A DNA stretch of 64,000 nucleotides. Source: Dyella mobilis (GTDB taxonomy: Bacteria; Pseudomonadota; Gammaproteobacteria; Xanthomonadales; Rhodanobacteraceae). Position numbers and translations under genes: made by a program. The first letter of the stretch is position 1; the number at the start of each line of letters is the position of its first letter. Shown in pieces: positions 23,149 to 33,413 of this stretch. The notes under the pieces are model-generated. The model had not been told where the DNA came from, did no database searches, and saw nothing but the letters and a program-made list of their open reading frames with translations. Location of the stretch: assembly GCF_016904945.1 (NCBI RefSeq), contig NZ_JADIKF010000030.1, forward strand, positions 62,001 to 126,000, in the 5' to 3' direction.

Positions 23149-24308
23149 TGCCAGTCAATCCTTTGCTTGCCCTGGTCAACGGCCGCGTCGTCGACGATCA
23201 CCTTCCGCGCGAGGGCCTCGCCGTGCTGGTGCGCGGCAAACGCATCGTCGCCCTCGTTGCGGACAACGATCCGCGCCTGGCCGACGCGCAACGCCACGAC
23301 CTGCAAGGTCGCCTGCTGCTGCCGGGCTTTATCGACGTGCAGGTCAACGGCGGCGGCGGCCTGCTGTTCAACGATGCACCCACTGTTGAAACCTTGCGCG
23401 GCATCGCCCAGGCGCACCGCAAATTCGGCACCACCGGCATGCTGCCGACGCTGATTACCGACACGGCCGAAAAAATGCGCGAGGCGCTCGACGCGGTGGA
23501 CGACGCGATCGAGCAGCGCATTCCCGGCATTCTCGGCATTCACGTGGAAGGCCCGTTTCTCGCGAACGCACGCAAGGGCATCCACAATGCCGACCTATTC
23601 CGCTATCCGGACGAGAGCGACATCGAGGCGCTTACCGCACCGCATCGCGGCGCCGTGATGCTGACGCTGGCACCCGACCAGGTGTCGCCGATCACCATCG
23701 CACGGCTGAGCGAAGCGGGTGTCATCGTGGTCGCGGGCCACACCGCGGCCGACTACGCCACCACGCGCGCCGCACTCGATGCCGGCGTGCGCGGTTTCAC
23801 GCATCTGTACAACGCCATGACGCCGCTCAGCAGCCGCGATCCGGGTGTGGTGGGTGCCGCGCTCGACGATCCGCACAGCTGGTGCGGCCTGATCGTGGAC
23901 GGCCACCACGTGCACCCAGCCGCCTTGCGCGTGGCGATTGCCGCAAAAACACGCGGCAAGTGCGTGCTGGTGACCGATGCGATGCCGCCGGTCGGCAGCG
24001 ACAATCCCACTTACACGCTCAACGGCCAGACCATCGTGATGCGCGACGGCATCTGCCAGAGCGAAGCGGGCGTACTGGCGGGTTCCGGCCTGGACATGGC
24101 CGGTGCCGTCCGCAACGCGGTGCAGATGCTGGGCCTGCCGCTGGCCGAGGCCTCGCGGATGGCAAGCAGCTATCCGGCGGCGTGGATCGGCCTGGATCGC
24201 ACGCACGGCCGCATTGCGGCGGGGTATCGCGCGGACTTCGCGGTGATGGACGATACGCTTACCGTGCGCGAAACCTGGGTGGACGGGATCGCGTATGCGG
24301 TGAATTGA
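23148..24308 (+). CDS. nagA: N-acetylglucosamine-6-phosphate deacetylase
   Basis: This is a 386-residue amidohydrolase-fold enzyme that removes acetate from GlcNAc-6-P. Metal and catalytic residues are in place: E134 in HVEGPFLAN, H198 in AGHTAADY, H219 in THLYNAM, the DGHHVHP loop near 251, and D277 in VTDAMPP. The length is normal for NagA. The start codon overlaps the nagB-II stop. With NagB-II it completes conversion of GlcNAc-6-P to fructose-6-P. A 6-base GC hairpin (24323-24339) lies in the short convergent gap that follows. Confidence 0.95.
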   Translation: MPVNPLLALVNGRVVDDHLPREGLAVLVRGKRIVALVADNDPRLADAQRHDLQGRLLLPGFIDVQVNGGGGLLFNDAPTVETLRGIAQAHRKFGTTGMLPTLITDTAEKMREALDAVDDAIEQRIPGILGIHVEGPFLANARKGIHNADLFRYPDESDIEALTAPHRGAVMLTLAPDQVSPITIARLSEAGVIVVAGHTAADYATTRAALDAGVRGFTHLYNAMTPLSSRDPGVVGAALDDPHSWCGLIVDGHHVHPAALRVAIAAKTRGKCVLVTDAMPPVGSDNPTYTLNGQTIVMRDGICQSEAGVLAGSGLDMAGAVRNAVQMLGLPLAEASRMASSYPAAWIGLDRTHGRIAAGYRADFAVMDDTLTVRETWVDGIAYAVN

Positions 24309-24354
24309 TCGCTCTGCATGCCCCCCTGCGCGACAGGGGCGGGTATCGCGGAAT

Positions 24355-25359
24355 TTAAAGTTGGCGCAACACGATCTGCTTGAGCTTTTCGGCCAGCTCC
24401 GGCGTCAGCGCAGCCAGCACACCGCGCTTTTCGTCGGGAATGTGCGCGGCAGGATCTTCATCCCCGAACAGGTAGTAATCCAGGAGCGACCGCCAGGCGT
24501 TTTTCTCCGCCGGTGAAAGCGAACGCACGCTGAGCAATCCGTGCATGAGGAAACCCATCGCCGAACGCGTGGCAGGCACGCCGTCCATCACCGGTTTCCA
24601 CCAATAGTTCACCAGTGCGTTCAGCCGTTCGAGCGAGGCAACGTGGTGCCACCACAGCGGAGGGATGTAGATCGCGTCGCCGGGCTCCAGCACCCCGTCG
24701 TACGCTGCGGCCAGCGCATCCTTCAACCTTGGAAACCGCGGGTCTTCAGGCCGGTCCAGTCGCGCCATGCTGATGGCCGAACCTGTCGGCGCAAAATCCA
24801 GCGGACCAACGTACAGATTGCGCACCTGCTCCGGTGCGAACAACGTGAATTTACGCCGTCCGCATACGACGCAGGCGATGTTGTAGTACTCGTCGAAGTG
24901 GGCTGGCGTCACTACCTTGTTGCCGATCCACATGCGCGGCTCTATCTGAGCACCCATGAACGGCAGGCGATGTTCTGCGGAAAAGCCAGGCGCGCACGTA
25001 CTTATCGCGGCGCTTTGAATGGCCAGCCCTTCTGCGCTGTGCTCACGACTGTACTGCGCCAGGCGCTGCAAGCCTTGCGTGATCGGTACCCGATGGTGGC
25101 GATAATTGAATCCGCTCAGGTCGGCGTTGTAGCCGACTACTCCATCTTCGCTCGGCGGCATGACCAGCGTATCCACCGGCGTGCCGTTATCCAGTTCGCC
25201 AAGCCGGCGCGCGAAAGCGGCATCCGATTGGCGTGCCAACACCACCAGCGGCCAATCCCGCGCCAGTCCGCGGATCACCAACGGGCGATCGCGGCCGGCA
25301 AAGTCGTCGATCGTTATCGACGAAAGAGAACCCTGGAATTCCTCGATGGGCGTCGGCAT
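24355..25359 (-). CDS. Cupin_8 / JmjC-like Fe(II)-2-oxoglutarate oxygenase-fold protein
   Basis: This 334-residue protein has a JmjC-type double-stranded beta helix. The facial triad is readable as H154 and D156 in TPAHFDEYYN and a distal histidine in PLWWHHV (238 or 239). These are the ligands of 2-oxoglutarate-dependent hydroxylases of the FIH/Cupin_8 group. Such genes recur beside TonB-receptor and sugar-utilisation loci in Caulobacter- and Xanthomonas-type bacteria, but their substrate is not known. It converges on nagA with a 46-base gap. The intact triad suggests an active enzyme, perhaps a protein hydroxylase. Confidence 0.82.
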   Translation of the reverse strand: MPTPIEEFQGSLSSITIDDFAGRDRPLVIRGLARDWPLVVLARQSDAAFARRLGELDNGTPVDTLVMPPSEDGVVGYNADLSGFNYRHHRVPITQGLQRLAQYSREHSAEGLAIQSAAISTCAPGFSAEHRLPFMGAQIEPRMWIGNKVVTPAHFDEYYNIACVVCGRRKFTLFAPEQVRNLYVGPLDFAPTGSAISMARLDRPEDPRFPRLKDALAAAYDGVLEPGDAIYIPPLWWHHVASLERLNALVNYWWKPVMDGVPATRSAMGFLMHGLLSVRSLSPAEKNAWRSLLDYYLFGDEDPAAHIPDEKRGVLAALTPELAEKLKQIVLRQL

Positions 25360-25442
25360 GCGTGTCCGGAAGGAAAACGTGTGCGCTCATCATAGCGCCG
25401 CGGCAGGCCGGCGTTTGCTCGCGCCGGCGGCCATCTGCCTGT

Positions 25443-27155
25443 CTATTGGTAAACGTGCAGCCGGTTGAAGATCCAGCCGTAATACGACTTCACCAGGTTC
25501 TTGTCCGCACAGTCGGCGTACAGGCCGTTGCAGCGTTCGCGCAACGAGGTGAGGGCGGAGAAGTAAGGGTCCATCGGCAAGCCCGCCGCTTTCAGGACCA
25601 TGCCGGGCAAATGCGCGATATCCAGCATCGGATACGTCGGCAGCGCCGGGCCGGGCACGTTGCTCTTGATCATGTAATAGGTGAGGTAGTCCTGGTACGG
25701 CACCAGCGCTGACGGCAACGTGCGCGGCAAGGTGCGCATCAGGTCGTCGAACGACGGCTGGTGATCGCCGAAGTGCACCAGCACCGTCGGCTGCGCGCGG
25801 TCGAGGAAATCGTGTTCGAGCCCCTTCATCGCCACGTCCGAATCGTGCAGGCGCTGCAGGTAGGTATCGAAATTCAGCGCTGTCGCCGGCGGCAACCCTT
25901 GCAGCAGGTTCTGGAACGGCTTGGGCAGCGTCGACATCGGATCGTTGTGCGGCCCGTGCTGGTTGATCGTCAGCACCATGATGAAGACCGGTTGGCCCGG
26001 CTTTTTCAGCTTGTCGTAGACCTGCTTGGCGGCGGCAAACATCTGCGCATCGGTTTCATCCCAGTCGTCCAGGCCGAGTTCGCCCGCGCCGTAGAAGTGA
26101 TCGACACCGTAGGCCTTGTAGGCATCGCGGCCGTTGAGAAATTCGCCGTGGGTGGGATAGATCGCCACCGTGAGATAGCCCAGCCTGCGCAACTGCTGCG
26201 GCAGCGAGTCGCGCAAGTGCGGCGCCAACACGTACGGCGCATACATGCCGCCGGGGCCGAAAATGTCCTGCGGCATGCCACTGAGCGCGGCGAATTCGCT
26301 AACCCAGGTGCCGCCGCCGAACGTATGCACGCGCATGACACCCGTGCCGCGCGTGCGTGCATCGGGCTTGAACATCGCCAGGTCGCATGCCGGCACGGTG
26401 CAATGGGTGTACGGCGCGGGATCGAAGGTGCTTTCTTCCAGCACCTGCACGATATCCGGGTATTGGCTGGCATCCACCGTGCCCGGAACACCGGTAGCCG
26501 TCGCCTGCCAGTCGCGCTCGGCAGCAGCGTCATCCGAAGCCGCCGGCACGTGCACGCTGGAGTCGCGCAGATTGACGAAGAAATTGGTCAGGTCCGCATC
26601 GTCGGACATTTTTTCCCAGGTGCCGCGCGCATGCACCGGCGCAAACGGACCGGAAGGCAGCAGGCACACCCAGAACGCCAGCGCACAAGCGGCGACGCCG
26701 CCGATGCGCAGCAGGCTTCTGGGCAAGGCGCGCAAGCCGGCAAACAAGGGGCGGCCGCCCGTCCACGCCAACCACAGCACGATAGGCACCGCGATTAAGA
26801 CGCAAATCCCCACGCTATAGATATTGGGATAGCGGCGCAGCGTTTCGAACAGGCTAGAGCGTACGTAATAAACGAAATCGGCCGGCATCAGCGGCGATTC
26901 CAGATACTCTTCTTTCAACACGGTGATCGCGCGCAACAGCAGGAACAGGCCTCCGCTGAAAACCAGGGCAAATGCCATGCGCGCAAAGGCAAACAGCGAC
27001 ACGCCAAGCACGCACAGCATCAAGGCGGAGACGAAGTCGCGCTGCTCCTGCAGCGGCTCCTGCCAAGCGGTAAACCAGATGCAGATGGCGAAGAAAGCGA
27101 CGGCGCAAATCGTCGTCGCGCGGCTTCGCGTCGTGCGAAACGAGCTCAATGTCAC
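25443..27155 (-). CDS. LTA synthase/phosphoglycerol transferase-like sulfatase-fold membrane enzyme
   Basis: The 570-residue protein has about four N-terminal membrane segments (to about residue 168) and a large periplasmic sulfatase-fold domain. The nucleophile region is LEESTFDPAP with T243 as the probable nucleophile, as in LtaS and phosphoglycerol transferases. A distal metal-binding motif reads HFGDHQPS. In Gram-negative bacteria this fold transfers phosphoglycerol or phosphoethanolamine to periplasmic glucans or lipid A; which applies here is unknown. The GTG start at 27155 has AGGGGGA eight bases upstream. It is divergent from the CpdB-like gene. Confidence 0.82.
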   Translation of the reverse strand: MTLSSFRTTRSRATTICAVAFFAICIWFTAWQEPLQEQRDFVSALMLCVLGVSLFAFARMAFALVFSGGLFLLLRAITVLKEEYLESPLMPADFVYYVRSSLFETLRRYPNIYSVGICVLIAVPIVLWLAWTGGRPLFAGLRALPRSLLRIGGVAACALAFWVCLLPSGPFAPVHARGTWEKMSDDADLTNFFVNLRDSSVHVPAASDDAAAERDWQATATGVPGTVDASQYPDIVQVLEESTFDPAPYTHCTVPACDLAMFKPDARTRGTGVMRVHTFGGGTWVSEFAALSGMPQDIFGPGGMYAPYVLAPHLRDSLPQQLRRLGYLTVAIYPTHGEFLNGRDAYKAYGVDHFYGAGELGLDDWDETDAQMFAAAKQVYDKLKKPGQPVFIMVLTINQHGPHNDPMSTLPKPFQNLLQGLPPATALNFDTYLQRLHDSDVAMKGLEHDFLDRAQPTVLVHFGDHQPSFDDLMRTLPRTLPSALVPYQDYLTYYMIKSNVPGPALPTYPMLDIAHLPGMVLKAAGLPMDPYFSALTSLRERCNGLYADCADKNLVKSYYGWIFNRLHVYQ

Positions 27156-27324
27156 GTGGAATCCCCCTGGTGCGGCGCCGCCTCGTGGGGTGGCGCATCG
27201 TTCTGTGGCTGTCAAAATGGCGTCATTTTAAAGCCTTTTTGTCGTCAAATTGGCCCATGCCAGAGGCGGATTGTCACCCATATCTGCTAGGTTCATGGTC
27301 TGCAAGCCTGTCGCCGGAATCCCC

Positions 27325-29352
<2,028 letters not shown>

Positions 29353-29363
29353 GGCCGCGAGTA

Positions 29364-29409
29364 CCCCGCCTGCTGCCGCTGGCTGGACCGGTCGGCAGCA
29401 AGCAGGGGG
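29364..29409 (+). terminator. Hairpin after the CpdB-like gene
   Basis: An 8-base perfect stem (TGCTGCCG/CGGCAGCA, 29371-29378 and 29393-29400) is flanked by complementary C and G runs that extend it. It lies 12 bases past the stop. It lacks a T-run, so termination may be incomplete or Rho-assisted. Confidence 0.4.
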
Positions 29410-29454
29410 TCGGGTTAGGATGCCAGCCGTTACTGGCCAGATCGCGGCATCGGC

Positions 29455-30558
29455 ATGCACAAGACCCTTCCCCTGGCGCCACCCTCGCCGTGGCTGACCC
29501 TCTTGATCGGCTGGGGTCCCTGCGTATTCGCGAATTTGATCGGCGTACTTACCGTCCTCCATCAACCGCCGCGCGAATCGCTGTTCCACGTTTTTGTACT
29601 GCTGTTTTATACGCTGGCCGCATTGCCGATCACTTTTCTATTGCGCCGGCTGTGGCGCCGGCAAACGCCGTGGCGCAAAAGTGCTGTCGTGCTGTTGATC
29701 GCCACGTTTGCCCTGGCTTTTTTTGCAACCACCCTGGGATATCGCTTTGCCTTGTACACGGGCGAAGTCAAAGGCAGCTTCCAGTGGAGCAATGTACTGC
29801 TCGGCATGCAGTCGTTCTGGTTTTTGCTGATGGGCTATTGCGCCACGTACCTGGGCATGGGTTATTACCTGGCCAACCAGGAAGAGCATCGCCGCGCGCT
29901 GTCTGCCACGGCACTGGCCAAGGATGCGGAGCTGAAAGCGCTGCGCTATCAACTGCATCCGCACTTTCTGTTCAATACGCTCAACGCGATTTCCACCCTG
30001 GTGGTGGAGGAACGCACACAGGATGCCACCCGCATGATCGCCCGGCTTGGGGACTTCCTGCGCGCCACGCTGGATAGCGGCCATGCCCACGAAGTGGCGC
30101 TGGCGGATGAGCTTGCACTGACCGAGCATTACCTGGACATCGAAAAGGCACGCCTGGGCGAGCGGCTGGCCATCGCCGTCCACGTCGGGCCCGATACCCT
30201 GCATGCCGCCGTACCGTACCTGTTGTTGCAGCCGCTGGTGGAGAACGCGATCCGCCATGGCATTGCGCCGCGCCGGGAAGGTGGCCGCCTGGACATTGAA
30301 GCCGCGCTGGAAGCCGGACGGCTGCATCTTCGCTTGCGCAATGACGGTGTCGCCGGAAAGCCTGTCCGCACGCTGGACGATACCGCCGGCCCCTCATCGA
30401 TCGGCCTGCGCAATGTACGCGAGCGCCTGCGCCATCTTTACGAAGGCGATCATCGCTTTGTGCTTGATGTCGGCGACGACGGGCGTTGCGAGGTGCTCAT
30501 CGACCTGCCGTATCGGCACGCTGCGGATGTATCGCACGAAGCGGCCCAGGCAGCATGA
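29455..30558 (+). CDS. LytS/AlgZ-type sensor histidine kinase
   Basis: This 367-residue kinase has four predicted membrane helices (about 13-35, 43-64, 77-100, 115-140), a short linker and a His_kinase domain. The phosphoacceptor is the first histidine of YQLHPHFLFNTLNAIS (H168), and the ATP-binding N-box reads LVENAIRHGI. The short GLRNVRERL motif completes the HATPase region. This is the LytS/AlgZ class that partners with LytTR response regulators, and one follows immediately with a 4-base overlap. The signal is unknown; there is no large periplasmic sensor domain, so the membrane helices presumably sense. Confidence 0.9.
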   Translation: MHKTLPLAPPSPWLTLLIGWGPCVFANLIGVLTVLHQPPRESLFHVFVLLFYTLAALPITFLLRRLWRRQTPWRKSAVVLLIATFALAFFATTLGYRFALYTGEVKGSFQWSNVLLGMQSFWFLLMGYCATYLGMGYYLANQEEHRRALSATALAKDAELKALRYQLHPHFLFNTLNAISTLVVEERTQDATRMIARLGDFLRATLDSGHAHEVALADELALTEHYLDIEKARLGERLAIAVHVGPDTLHAAVPYLLLQPLVENAIRHGIAPRREGGRLDIEAALEAGRLHLRLRNDGVAGKPVRTLDDTAGPSSIGLRNVRERLRHLYEGDHRFVLDVGDDGRCEVLIDLPYRHAADVSHEAAQAA

Positions 30559-31340
30559 GCATGCGCGTACTGGTCGTCGATGACGAGCCGCTGGCGCGCC
30601 GAGGTATCACTTCGCGACTGACACGCCATGCCGATGTCGAACTGGTCGGCGAAGCGGCGGATGGCGAAACGGCGCTGGCCGCGATCGTCACCCACGCGCC
30701 CGACCTGGTTTTCATGGACGTGCAGATGCCCGGCATGAGCGGGCTGGAGACCTTGCGCTCACTGGCGCCGTCCGAACGGCCGATGACGGTATTTCTTACC
30801 GCTTACGATCGATTTGCGCTGCATGCTTTCGAAGTGCACGCACTGGATTACCTGCTCAAGCCGATCGACGACGATCGCTTTGCCGAAGCCCTGGACCGCG
30901 CCCGCGATGCGCTCGTTTCCCGTCGTGCCATGGCACAGCAGCCTCGGCTGCAGGCATTGCTGGCCGGCGAACCGGACGCACCAAAATACGCCCAGCGCTT
31001 TACCGTTCGCGTTGGTCATCGCGTGGCCGTCGTTGCCGCCGGCGAGATCGACTGGATCGAAGCCATGGGCGATTACGCCGGATTGCACGTACGAGGCAAG
31101 GCACATCTGCTACGCGAACCGCTGCACAAGCTGGCCCTGCGGCTGGACCCGACCCAGTTCGTGCGCATTCATCGTTCGACCATCGTGCGCGTGGACCGGA
31201 TCGCAGAAATGCAGACGCTTTCCAACCGCGACTGCCTGCTCAGGCTGCGCGACGGCACGCCCCTGCGCGCCAGCCGCACCTACGGCGAAGCCTTGCGCAC
31301 CACGCTGGCAGGGCAACCACTTTCTGCCAGTGCCGGCTGA
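30555..31340 (+). CDS. LytTR-family response regulator
   Basis: This 261-residue regulator has a receiver domain with acidic pocket D9-D10-E11 and phosphoacceptor D55 in LVFMDVQMPG. The switch threonine/alanine region FLTAYDRFALHAF and conserved lysine in YLLKPIDDDRF follow. A C-terminal LytTR DNA-binding domain (about 155-255) contains DWIEAMGDYAGLHV and FVRIHRSTIVRVDRI. The start codon ATG at 30555 overlaps the kinase stop (ATGA), so the pair is coupled. LytTR proteins bind paired direct repeats; targets are not evident in this window. Confidence 0.92.
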   Translation: MSMRVLVVDDEPLARRGITSRLTRHADVELVGEAADGETALAAIVTHAPDLVFMDVQMPGMSGLETLRSLAPSERPMTVFLTAYDRFALHAFEVHALDYLLKPIDDDRFAEALDRARDALVSRRAMAQQPRLQALLAGEPDAPKYAQRFTVRVGHRVAVVAAGEIDWIEAMGDYAGLHVRGKAHLLREPLHKLALRLDPTQFVRIHRSTIVRVDRIAEMQTLSNRDCLLRLRDGTPLRASRTYGEALRTTLAGQPLSASAG

Positions 31341-31474
31341 GGCCGAAACGGTTCGTCGCAAGCATCCACCGTTTCGGCGCATTTCCGGGCCGGCCGTCTT
31401 TCCCGACTTTTATAGTCGCCACAGCGAGCCTGCCCATGCGGGGCCTGGCGATGTTCAACTCGGGAGAATGCTTC

Positions 31475-31981
31475 ATGAAGCACGTGTTGCTTGCAGTCGG
31501 CCTGGCGTTTGCCGGTTCCGCCCACGCCGCGGCGGCGCCGAATGCCGATATTGAAAAGGCCACGCAACAGATCCAGCAAGTGGTCCACGATTTTCAGGCG
31601 GGAATCATCAAAAAGGACCGCGCGTTGCTCGCCAGCCTGTTTTATCCGGGCTCCAACTCCTGGTTCAGCGTGGCGACGGCGCCGGCGTATCGAGCCATGC
31701 AGCAGAAATTTCCCGGCACCACACGCGTACACGGAGGAAGCTACGAGGACTTCATCGGATTTGTCACCGGCAATCCCGATCCACAGGAAGAAAAATTTTC
31801 CAATGTAATGATCCACACCGACGGCAATATCGCTGCGGTGTATTTCGATTTCGTCTATCTCGACAAGGGAAAGCTCAACAACCAGGGCAGCGAGACCTGG
31901 CAACTGTTGAACACGCCCGACGGCTGGAAAATCAATTCGATCATCTACACGATGGACCCGGGTGTTTCCAAAAAGGATTGA
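31475..31981 (+). CDS. Secreted small protein with SnoaL/NTF2-like fold
   Basis: The 168-residue product has a signal peptide (1-19, ending GSAHA) and a body that looks like a SnoaL/DUF4440-type NTF2-like domain: helices with ATQQIQQVVHDFQAGIIKKD, then beta strands ending WQLLNTPDGWKINSIIYT. Members are small periplasmic ligand-binding or isomerase-like folds with no firm role. GGGAGAATGC precedes the ATG at 31475; an ORF start 13 codons earlier lacks one. It is followed after 3 bases by an alpha/beta hydrolase, so the two probably form an operon. Confidence 0.75.
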   Translation: MKHVLLAVGLAFAGSAHAAAAPNADIEKATQQIQQVVHDFQAGIIKKDRALLASLFYPGSNSWFSVATAPAYRAMQQKFPGTTRVHGGSYEDFIGFVTGNPDPQEEKFSNVMIHTDGNIAAVYFDFVYLDKGKLNNQGSETWQLLNTPDGWKINSIIYTMDPGVSKKD

Positions 31982-31984
31982 AAA

Positions 31985-33031
31985 GTGAAGCCTCCTGGCC
32001 ACTGCATCATTCGATGGACTGGATGGAGCCTGATCGCACTGATCGCCGTTTGCAGCGCGGGAGCCTGCTGGAATGCGTGGACCGTGCATCGTCTTCGCGA
32101 AGCGAATCCAGCACCCGGCCGGCTCTATACGGTGAATGGCCGTACGATGCACTTGTTCTGCACCGGCGAAGGATCGCCGACCGTGTTGCTCGAATCGGGA
32201 TTCGGAGACGATTTCACAGCCTGGGCTAAAGTGCAGCCGGTGCTGTCCAAAATCACTCGAACCTGCTCCTATGATCGGGCGGGTTTCGGCTGGAGTGAAA
32301 GCCAGCCCGGTGTCGCCGATGCCGAACACGTGGCCGATACCCTGCACACCTTGCTCGACCAGGCCGGCATCACGGAGCCGGTAGTCTTGATGGGCCACTC
32401 GCTTGGCGGCGTGTATATCCGCGATTACGCCATGCATTTTCCCCACGATGTTGCCGGCATGGTGCTGGTGGATGCCACGACACCCATGCCGCCTTCCATG
32501 CCCGCTTCCCTGGCAGCGCTGGACAAGCATGGCGCGGCGGAGTTTCTGTTCCTCAGAGCGCTGATCGATCTGGGGATAGCGCGCGCCACCGGCCAATGCG
32601 ATGCGATACCGCCTGGCTTCGATGCGTACGCGGGGTGGATCAGGGCCAACACCTGCGTTCCAAACCAGATGTCTGCCTATCGGCAAGCCTACGACGCTGT
32701 GCCGGCTTCGCTCGCCGAAGTCGCCCGCTCCGGTCGGATAGGCGATTTTCCTATCCTGATTTTTTCGCAGGATCCCGAGCAGACCGTACCCGCCATGCTT
32801 GCTCAGCAGGTGTCTCCGGCAGACTGGCAAACCGGCATGCGCCTGCACGACGACGGCCAGGAAGCGCTGAAAAAACTTTCGCCGTACAGCCGACGCATCA
32901 TTGCCAAAGGCAGCAGTCACTACATTCAGTACGACAGGCCGGACTTGCTTGATCGCGAAGTGACCGCGTTCATCCAACACATCCGGCGCGGTGAAGCACT
33001 TCCGGATAACGGCATCACATCAATTGAGTGA
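31985..33031 (+). CDS. Membrane-anchored alpha/beta hydrolase
   Basis: This 348-residue alpha/beta-fold hydrolase has an N-terminal hydrophobic anchor (about 13-30). The nucleophile elbow is GHSLGG (about 138-143), the oxyanion region LLESGFGDDF, and the catalytic histidine lies near KGSSHYIQYDRP. The family includes esterases, epoxide hydrolases and lactonases; no substrate is suggested. The GTG start at 31985 has AGGA eight bases upstream and begins 3 bases after the preceding gene. A cap-like insert at about 175-235 contains two cysteines (QCDAIP and NTCVPN) that may form a disulfide if the domain is periplasmic. Confidence 0.85.
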   Translation: MKPPGHCIIRWTGWSLIALIAVCSAGACWNAWTVHRLREANPAPGRLYTVNGRTMHLFCTGEGSPTVLLESGFGDDFTAWAKVQPVLSKITRTCSYDRAGFGWSESQPGVADAEHVADTLHTLLDQAGITEPVVLMGHSLGGVYIRDYAMHFPHDVAGMVLVDATTPMPPSMPASLAALDKHGAAEFLFLRALIDLGIARATGQCDAIPPGFDAYAGWIRANTCVPNQMSAYRQAYDAVPASLAEVARSGRIGDFPILIFSQDPEQTVPAMLAQQVSPADWQTGMRLHDDGQEALKKLSPYSRRIIAKGSSHYIQYDRPDLLDREVTAFIQHIRRGEALPDNGITSIE

Positions 33032-33136
33032 CTGACGCCGTTGCGGAAAACCTGCAGATTTCACGCGAACCGCACGGTGTTATTCAGCCTTCCACTTTCG
33101 TCGCCTGGCAAATGCGATAGTTTCATTAGGCAACTG

Positions 33137-33164
33137 TTGACAGCCGCTGCAGTGCACAACTAAT
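33137..33164 (+). promoter_or_regulatory. Promoter of the threonine operon
   Basis: A perfect -35 TTGACA (33137-33142) is separated by 16 bases from ACTAAT (33159-33164), which matches four of six -10 positions. Transcription would start near 33171, only a few bases before the leader-peptide ATG. Confidence 0.6.
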
Positions 33165-33173
33165 GTCGGAACC

Positions 33174-33326
33174 ATGTCGCCCGCATTCGCGCCAGCACGC
33201 ATCGATTTCACCCCGGTCAGCACCGGGCGTGACGGCGTTTCGGCGGCAACGATCATCGCCACGATTATTACCACCACTACCGGTACCGGTACGACCGGTC
33301 ACGGGGTGGTGTCAGTGCGCGAGTAG
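33174..33326 (+). CDS. thrL: Threonine operon leader peptide
   Basis: This 50-codon reading frame lies just upstream of the homoserine dehydrogenase gene. Residues 26-41 contain nine threonines and four isoleucines (ATIIATIITTTT is the core), the regulatory codons of the E. coli thr attenuator. Ribosome stalling at uncharged Thr or Ile tRNA would control downstream RNA folding. The ATG at 33174 is the only start in frame, since an in-frame stop precedes it. No clear Shine-Dalgarno lies upstream, and the predicted transcription start is about 3 bases away, so translation may be near-leaderless. The peptide is longer than the 21-residue E. coli one. Confidence 0.85.
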   Translation: MSPAFAPARIDFTPVSTGRDGVSAATIIATIITTTTGTGTTGHGVVSVRE

Positions 33327-33340
33327 AGACTCAAACGCAA

Positions 33341-33367
33341 CGGCCCCGCCCTCGAAGAGGCGGGCCG
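33341..33367 (+). promoter_or_regulatory. Attenuator-type hairpin in the thr leader
   Basis: An 11-pair stem with two bulges and a GAA loop begins 15 bases after the leader-peptide stop. The threonine codon run (ACCACC at 33270-33275) can itself pair with GGTGGT at 33305-33310 near the peptide end, giving the alternative structures expected of attenuation. No T-run follows the hairpin, so it may act through Rho or on translation and not as a classic terminator. Confidence 0.55.
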
Positions 33368-33393
33368 GCATCCCCGAACCGCCAGCGAGCAGG

Positions 33394-33410
33394 GGCCTCA
33401 ACCGGAGGCC
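33394..33410 (+). promoter_or_regulatory. Hairpin covering the hom ribosome binding site
   Basis: GGCCTC and GAGGCC pair around a 5-base loop (AACCG), placing the GGAGG Shine-Dalgarno (33404-33408) of the homoserine dehydrogenase gene in the 3' arm. Opening of this hairpin could control translation of the operon. Confidence 0.5.
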
Positions 33411-33413
33411 ATC

